This document shows positions 11,837-15,823 of a stretch of 15,823 bases of DNA, one piece after another. Source of the stretch: Baffinella frigidus (Eukaryota; Cryptophyceae; Cryptomonadales; Baffinellaceae); contig MU646495.1 of NCBI GenBank assembly GCA_026770585.1, positions 114,134 to 129,956 on the forward strand. The letters run 5' to 3'. The notes below the pieces were generated by a model. The model did no database searches, was not told where the DNA came from, and was given only the letters and a program-made list of their open reading frames with translations. The translations under genes were made by a program, and so were the position numbers. Position 1 is the first letter of the stretch. Each line of letters begins with the position of its first letter.

Positions 11837-12946
11837 ATGGCGAAGCTCGGCGCCGAAGATGAGAACAGCGAGAGCGGGGGCGACGATATGTCCGTCGATG
11901 AAGGCGAGGCCATCTCAGAGGCGGTCGACCTGTCGATGCAGTGCTTCGGCTCTCTCTCATCCCCGTCCGCCGTCCTGGAGGCCTTCGACGCGGTGGGATC
12001 AAACCCCTCTCGGGCCCTGCCCCCGGCGTTGCTGCTCTCTACAGCACAGATTTTGTGCCGCGGAGAGGGGCTCTTGCTGATACCTCTGGAATGCGGGGAA
12101 TTTGCAGGTCAAGGCTCAGGTGAAGACGCTTCTCTTCACGGCCCAGGTGGGCGAAACGTTCGGCCGGGTGATTGAGAGCGGCGAGACCGACTTTGTCCCC
12201 TTCCTCCCGTTCGAGCTCGGCAAGCTCAAAAAGCTTTTCTCGCGCTGCACAATCATCTCGCACGAGGTTTTCAAGGACCGCGAGTGGGTGCTGGGGCCGC
12301 GGAAGGACGTGTGCGGAGCGACCACCAGCATTGCGCTCTCGGGTCCAGAGGGGGTGCACGTCCCTCTGCTTCTCACCTACTACTTCCAGGAAGACGAAAA
12401 GGAAGGTCCGCGACGCGAATCCACCCATGGCAGGAATTTGCACCACCCATTGCTTCTGCGATCGCACGTGCAATTCGGTGGCTTCACTGCGGGAACATGC
12501 GTGGTGATGCTGAGCGCTTTCCCTTGGATTCTCTTGGAGCAGGATTCGTGGAGGAGTTTTCGCTGGCGATTGACGGCGACGACGAGGACGGGGAGATGGG
12601 CAGCGAAGACGAGGACTTGCTGGATGACGAGGACGAGGATGAGGAAGACGCGGAGGAGGAGCAGGCGGCAAAAGGGGCGAAGCATGGCGGCGGGGGGGGC
12701 AGTGGGCAGGGCGGCGCCGCAGCTCAGAAGGGAGGGGGCGCGTCGGGGAAGGGCCAGAAGAAAGGAGCGGCGGCGGCTTTGGAGGAGGAGGAGGAGGAGG
12801 AGGAGGATGGGGATGAGGTTGATGGGGAGGATGGGTCAGATGATGGGGAGGAGGAGGAGCCGGAGGAGGTGGTGTTGGTCCTGGAGGGGAAGCGTACCCA
12901 GCGCGGGAGTGAGGTGCCCACCAGCCCTCCCAAGTGGCTCAAATAG
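11837..12946 (+). CDS. Acidic protein of unknown function, three exons
   Basis: Proposed exons are 11837-11992, 12108-12405 and 12543-12946 (TAG), giving 285 residues. The introns (115 and 137 nt) are GT..AG, and the phases fit (0 and 1): GCG|GTC joins AFDA to VKAQVKTLLFTAQ, and G|GA restores EGFVEEF. The N-terminus is acidic. Residues ~50-150 form a compact region with VKTLLFTAQ, FELGKLKKLFSRC and HVPLLLTYYFQ. The C-terminal third is low-complexity: Asp/Glu runs, a Gly/Ala/Lys stretch and an EEEEEEEEDGDE block. Such tails occur in nucleolar and chromatin-associated proteins, so nuclear location is plausible but not shown. I do not recognise the family. The gene shares a divergent promoter with RPN10. 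Unlike TSR1, its introns are short and repeat-free. Confidence 0.75.
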
Positions 12947-12976
12947 TGCCCGGGAAGGTCTTCGAATTTGCCTTGC

Positions 12977-13000
12977 ATCGGGGTCGGATCCGACCCCGAT
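12977..13000. repeat. Perfect 24-bp palindrome
   Basis: ATCGGGGTCGGA and its exact complement meet at GGATCC. CCTTG and CAAGG flank it, extending the potential hairpin. It lies just downstream of the acidic gene's stop codon and could act in 3' end formation or be a repeat relic. Confidence 0.85.
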
Positions 13001-13145
13001 TTCAAGGTAAATCGAAAATGTTCCAGAGCACGATTTGAGCCACCTCCAAGGGAAGCAGTGAGGTGCGGCGTCCGGCACCGCTCTTGCAAGCCCTAGCCCT
13101 CCAAGGTTGCTGAAAAACTGGTCTGGAACATTTTTTTTTCACCTT

Positions 13146-13173
13146 GCAGAGACCCCAGATCTGGGGTCTCTGC
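13146..13173. repeat. Perfect 28-bp palindrome
   Basis: GCAGAGACCCCAGA and its exact complement meet at AGATCT. Like the palindrome at 12977 it is preceded by CCTTGCA, so the two have a similar layout with different arm sequences. A run of nine T precedes it at 13131-13139. Confidence 0.85.
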
Positions 13174-13274
13174 GACTTAAGTAGACACATTTTGTACCAA
13201 AAATTAACTTTCGAAAAATAGTTCCAGAGCACTATTTGAGCAACCTCGGTAGAAGGCCTAGCGCTGTGTCAGTG

Positions 13275-13390
13275 GATTTGGGCTGACCAATTTGGGGAAC
13301 CCCGGCATTTTTTTTCTCCCAAGTTGACGGGTTTGTACCGCAGACCTGGCATGATAACTTGAGAATAGTCGGTCAATCTGAGTGAGGCAG
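13275..13390 (+). repeat. Dispersed ~110-bp repeat, copy 1 (copy 2 at 14436-14545)
   Basis: ATTTGGGCTGACCAATTTGG, AAGTTGACGGGTTTGTACCG, GCATGATAACTTGAGAATAG and TCGGTCAA recur in the same order at 14436-14545 with scattered changes. There is no ORF in either; the nature of the repeat is unknown. Confidence 0.8.
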
Positions 13391-13527
13391 AGCTGGAAGG
13401 CTCCCATTCTCGCCAGAACCCCACACCGCTTGACAGAGTAAGAGGGTTTGCCGGTACTAGACATGGCCGGTTTAGTTTTCGTCCCTGTGCAGACCCTCGC
13501 TGGTGCAGTTTGTCGGGGGAATCTCGT

Positions 13528-13735
13528 AAACCTTGACCCTGAACCCTAAACCCTAAACCCTAAACCTTAAACCCTACACCCTGAACCCTAAACCCTAAAC
13601 CCTAAACCCTAAACCCTAAACCCTGAACCTCAACCCTAAACCCTAAACCCGAACCCCTGAGCCCCAAACCAGAAACTCTGAACCCTGTACGCTAAACCCC
13701 AAACCCTAAACCCTAAACCCCAAACCCCTCCCCCA
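13528..13735 (+). repeat. Telomere-like tract before candidate exon 13743
   Basis: These are CCCTAAA repeats with sparse variants, ending in CCCCAATAACAG, a possible acceptor. This suggests an intron, so an earlier exon of the same gene may lie upstream. Confidence 0.85.
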
Positions 13736-13742
13736 ATAACAG

Positions 13743-14260
13743 ATGTTGATCAAAGAGGAGGTGATGGAGGAGATCGAGCGGGTGCTGCAGAGCGGGTAAA
13801 TCCTAGGCCCTAAACCCTGAACCCTGAGCCCTAAACCCTAAACCCTCAACCCTAATCGCTAAACCCTAAACCCTAAACCATAACACCTCACCCCTAACTC
13901 CTAACCCCTAACCCCTAACCCCTAACCCCTCAATCCCAAACCCTAAACCCTAAACCCCTAAAACCCTAAACCCTAAACCCTAAACCCTAAACCCTAAACC
14001 CTAAACCCTGAACCCTAAACCCCAAACCCCAAACCCTACACCATAACCCCTGAACCCTACACCCTGCACCCTACACCCTACACCCGACACCCTACACCCT
14101 ACACCCTACAGCCTCAAACCTAAAACCTGAAACCTAAAACCTGAAACCTAAAACCTTCACCCTTAACCCCAATCCCTCAACCAGGTTGGCCCTCCAAACA
14201 CTCCTCCGCTTCATCCTCCTCGTCACCCGTTCAGAGTACAACCCCTCTCTATCCCAAACG
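13743..14260 (+). CDS. Two candidate exons of an unidentified gene
   Basis: Exon 13743-13795 lies between AATAACAG and GTAAAT and reads MLIKEEVMEEIERVLQS. Exon 14185-14260 lies between CAACCAG and GTGGAC. Joining GG to G keeps the frame and gives SGLALQTLLRFILLVTRSEY then NPSLSQT. The helical, heptad-like character and clean splice sites support coding. The intron between them (13796-14184) is almost wholly telomere-like repeat, as in TSR1. I do not recognise the protein. Start and end are outside or undetected, and whether the ATG at 13743 is the start codon is unknown. Confidence 0.62.
13796..14184 (+). repeat. Telomere-like intron
   Basis: GTAAATCCTAGGCCCTAAAC opens the intron. CCCTAAA, CCCTAACC, CCCTACA and CCTAAAA units follow to AATCCCTCAACCAG. 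As at 900-1145, the repeat abuts both splice sites. Confidence 0.87.
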
Positions 14261-14543
14261 GTGGACTACGAACCTTTCATCAAAAGTCAACTTACCTGAA
14301 GACAATCAACTCAAGGATTTTTCCAATGCAAATTGGTCACGCAACACCCCGGGATCCGGGGTCAACGAAACCCTCGTAGCCCACCGAATGGATCCCCTTC
14401 TCTAACTCTGTCGCAGTCTATTCAGGCCCACCAAATTATTTGGGCCCACGAATTTGGTGAGCCTGGGCTCGTCCCCGAAAGTTGGCGGATTTGTACCGGG
14501 AACCCAGCATGTCAACTTGAGAATAGTCGGCCAACGCGAGCGG

Positions 14544-14624
14544 GTTAGCGCTCCAAACACTCCTGCGCTTCATCCTGCTCGTCACCTGCTCAGAGTACAA
14601 CCCTTCCCTTACAGGGCTGCCACG
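14544..14624 (+). repeat. Downstream copy of exon 14185-14260
   Basis: It matches the exon over ~67 nt from GTTAGCGCTCCAAACACTCC onward. The frame stays open (LALQTLLRFILLVTCSEYNP) and seven of eight codon changes are synonymous. It ends CCACG|GTTGAC, parallel to AAACG|GTGGAC. The bases before it read AGCGGGTTAGCG, as if the exon junction were already joined, though this is short enough to be chance. It could be an alternative exon, but its end phase differs. Confidence 0.75.
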
Positions 14625-14656
14625 GTTGACAGGTTTACTTAGCTCATACAGTTTTA

Positions 14657-14800
14657 CAGGGTCGCCTAGCTCAAGGAGACGCACCCCCCTATGAACCTAC
14701 AGTAGGCCTATACCTATATCCCTGCGGTAGTTCTAGAGGGGACTCGGCTCCTTCTATGTAGGTAGGTTCAGGCCTACTGTAGGGTCCTAGGGGGGTGCAG
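14657..14800. mobile_element. Diverged family A-like element
   Basis: The left end CAGGGTCGCCTAGCTCAAGG resembles the family A terminus. GCACCCCCCTATGAACCTAC, AGTAGGCCTA and the complementary right arm AGGCCTACTGTAGG, TCCTAGGGGGGTGC follow. The outer right terminus is missing. Confidence 0.7.
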
Positions 14801-14843
14801 GCCCACAGGGCGCTCTGGCGTGCCGGACAGGCCAGAGCCCCCC

Positions 14844-14934
14844 TCTGGGGATACTACCCCGTGTAGGATGACCGGAGTGACTTTACACAGTGTAAAGTAA
14901 CTCCGGTCATCCTACACGGGGTAGTTTCCCCAGA
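14844..14934. repeat. Near-perfect 91-bp palindrome
   Basis: The left arm has TCTGGGGATACTACCCCGTG then TAGGATGACCGGAGTGACTT. The right arm is its complement, with two mismatches over 42 bp. The centre is TTTACACAGTGTAAA. There is no ORF; it would form a very stable hairpin or cruciform. Confidence 0.9.
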
Positions 14935-14974
14935 CCCCCTTCCGCGGGCATGCTCATCGCCTCGTGGTTGCCAT

Positions 14975-15225
14975 ATCTGAACCCTAAACCCTATACCCTA
15001 AACCCTGATCCCTTCAACCTAAACCCTAAACCCTAAACCCTAAACCCTAAACCCTAAACCCTAAACCCTAAACCCTAAACCCTAAAACCTAAACCCTAAA
15101 CCCTAGACACTCAATCCTAATTCATAAACCCTGAACCCTAAACCCTAAACCCCAAACACTAAACCCTAAACCCTAAACCCTAAACCCTAAACCCTAAACC
15201 CTAAACCCTACACCCTAAACCCATA
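14975..15225 (+). repeat. Long telomere-like tract (CCCTAAA)n
   Basis: This is the most regular array in the window, with runs of nine or more perfect units (15015-15084 and 15165-15208) and a few variants. It is interstitial, with unique sequence on both sides. Confidence 0.93.
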
Positions 15226-15441
15226 TGGCGTATTTGTTCAGAACGAGAACGCAAAATGATGATACCACACCAGGCCGCAAGTGGAAATTGGCTTCAAATT
15301 GGTCATGACATCCTTTCCCTGGAAACACACCAAAAGTCAGCAACTGGAGCCGTTGCCACGGGCAATGATGTTATACCACAAAATACTTTAAAAGGAGGGA
15401 GCCGCAACCTTACATTCTGGTGTGTGTCTTGGAGAGGTGTA
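15226..15441. other. No gene recognised
   Basis: A short ORF runs through 15256-15492 into a family A element and does not look like a conserved protein. GATGATACCACACCA and GATGTTATACCACAA are weakly similar. I see nothing else. Confidence 0.5.
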
Positions 15442-15558
15442 CATGCGTACCTCACTCATCAGAAACTGACTCCCCCCATAGGACAACCTTAGGGCCCTAG
15501 GCATAGGCTACTGTAGGGTCCTAGGGGGGCGCGGTTTCTTATGAGCGAGGTACCCCTG
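15442..15558. mobile_element. MITE family A, copy 3 (117 bp)
   Basis: The left end CATGCGTACCTCACTCATCA is diverged; the right end TTATGAGCGAGGTACCCCTG is intact. The interior has GGGCCCTAGGCATAGGCTAC and TGTAGGGTCCTAGGGGGG, closely matching copy 1. Confidence 0.87.
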
Positions 15559-15673
15559 TACGGAAGCGAGCGAGGTGTTTTCCGCACCAGCAAACGCGAA
15601 GCTCGCGCCTGAGCGAGGGCTGGGCACGGGGCTGCTCTAAACCCCAAACCCTCGACCCTCAACCCTCACCCAG

Positions 15674-15747
15674 GTGCAGCAAAGCGATGAGCAAAATCGC
15701 GTCCCTCGCCAACGGCTACGACGAGGAGGAGGACGCCATGTTCATGC
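15674..15747 (+). CDS. Candidate exon of an unidentified gene at window end
   Basis: It lies between CTCACCCAG and a consensus donor GTAAGT. The most protein-like frame reads SKAMSKIASLANGYDEEEDA then MFM. That frame is offset by one from the acceptor, or ATG at 15687 is a true start. A telomere-like stretch (ACCCCAAACCCTCGACCCTC) precedes it. It could belong to the gene at 13743 or to a new one. Confidence 0.5.
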
Positions 15748-15823
15748 GTAAGTACCTCTGCGCCATCGCCATGCCGGGCCACCAACCAACGGTCAAGCCT
15801 CCCGCCGCGGGGGGTAAGGCCGG

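Larger units (their letters stand above)
12930..13247. repeat. Copies of the acidic gene's 3' end, two inverted
   Basis: The stop-codon region CCAAGTGGCTCAAATAGTGC at 12930-12949 recurs in inverted form at 13021-13045 (TTCCAGAGCACGATTTGAGC) and 13222-13246 (TTCCAGAGCACTATTTGAGC). The two inverted copies are also direct repeats of each other over about 38 nt, starting with TCGAAAA. Confidence 0.82.

Noticed and set aside
11837-12405. Resemblance of the acidic protein to a MAD2-binding (p31comet-like) protein
   Set aside because: Only a short VKTLLFTAQ-like stretch suggested it. The rest does not follow the family, so no function was assigned.
13528-15225. A chromosome end
   Set aside because: The telomere-like tracts are interrupted, degenerate and followed by unique sequence and candidate exons on both sides, so they are interstitial.

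Overview
The window comes from a eukaryotic nuclear genome, probably an alga or another plant-like protist. Three things support this: spliceosomal introns with GT..AG ends, eukaryote-only proteins (TSR1, RPN10), and long tracts of the Arabidopsis-type telomere repeat CCCTAAA lying inside introns rather than at a chromosome end. A cryptophyte-like alga is my guess from the look of the repeats; I cannot prove it.

Layout. Positions 825-9288 (+) hold the C-terminal 314 residues of the ribosome-biogenesis factor TSR1, split into ten very short exons (56-150 nt) inside 8.5 kb. The exons are too short to show as long ORFs. Joined at GT..AG sites they read in frame without a stop and follow the TSR1 family in order. 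Positions 10247-11592 (-) hold RPN10/PSMD4, the ubiquitin receptor of the 26S proteasome, with one 143-nt intron that separates an eight-codon first exon. A 244-bp divergent promoter region (11593-11836) separates it from a three-exon gene for an acidic protein of unknown function (11837-12946, +). Positions 13743-14260 and 15674-15747 hold short candidate exons of one or two further + strand genes that I could not identify.

Most remarkable feature. Nearly every TSR1 intron contains decayed copies of the exon ends that border it. Copies of an exon's 5' end, with the preceding intron end and AG, lie upstream of the real exon. Copies of an exon's 3' end, with the following GT donor, lie downstream. 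This ladder of duplicated splice junctions appears at eight of the ten exons and again at the exon 14185-14260. In several copies most substitutions are at synonymous third positions, which suggests that copies and working exons have exchanged roles or sequence. Telomere-like tracts and several families of small inverted-repeat elements (a 105-bp family with a covarying internal hairpin, a 117-121-bp family, an AT-rich 236-bp element, and a ~70-bp foldback present six times) fill the rest of the introns.

TSR1 (40S maturation) and RPN10 (proteasome) are ordinary housekeeping genes. The unusual part is the intron architecture around them.
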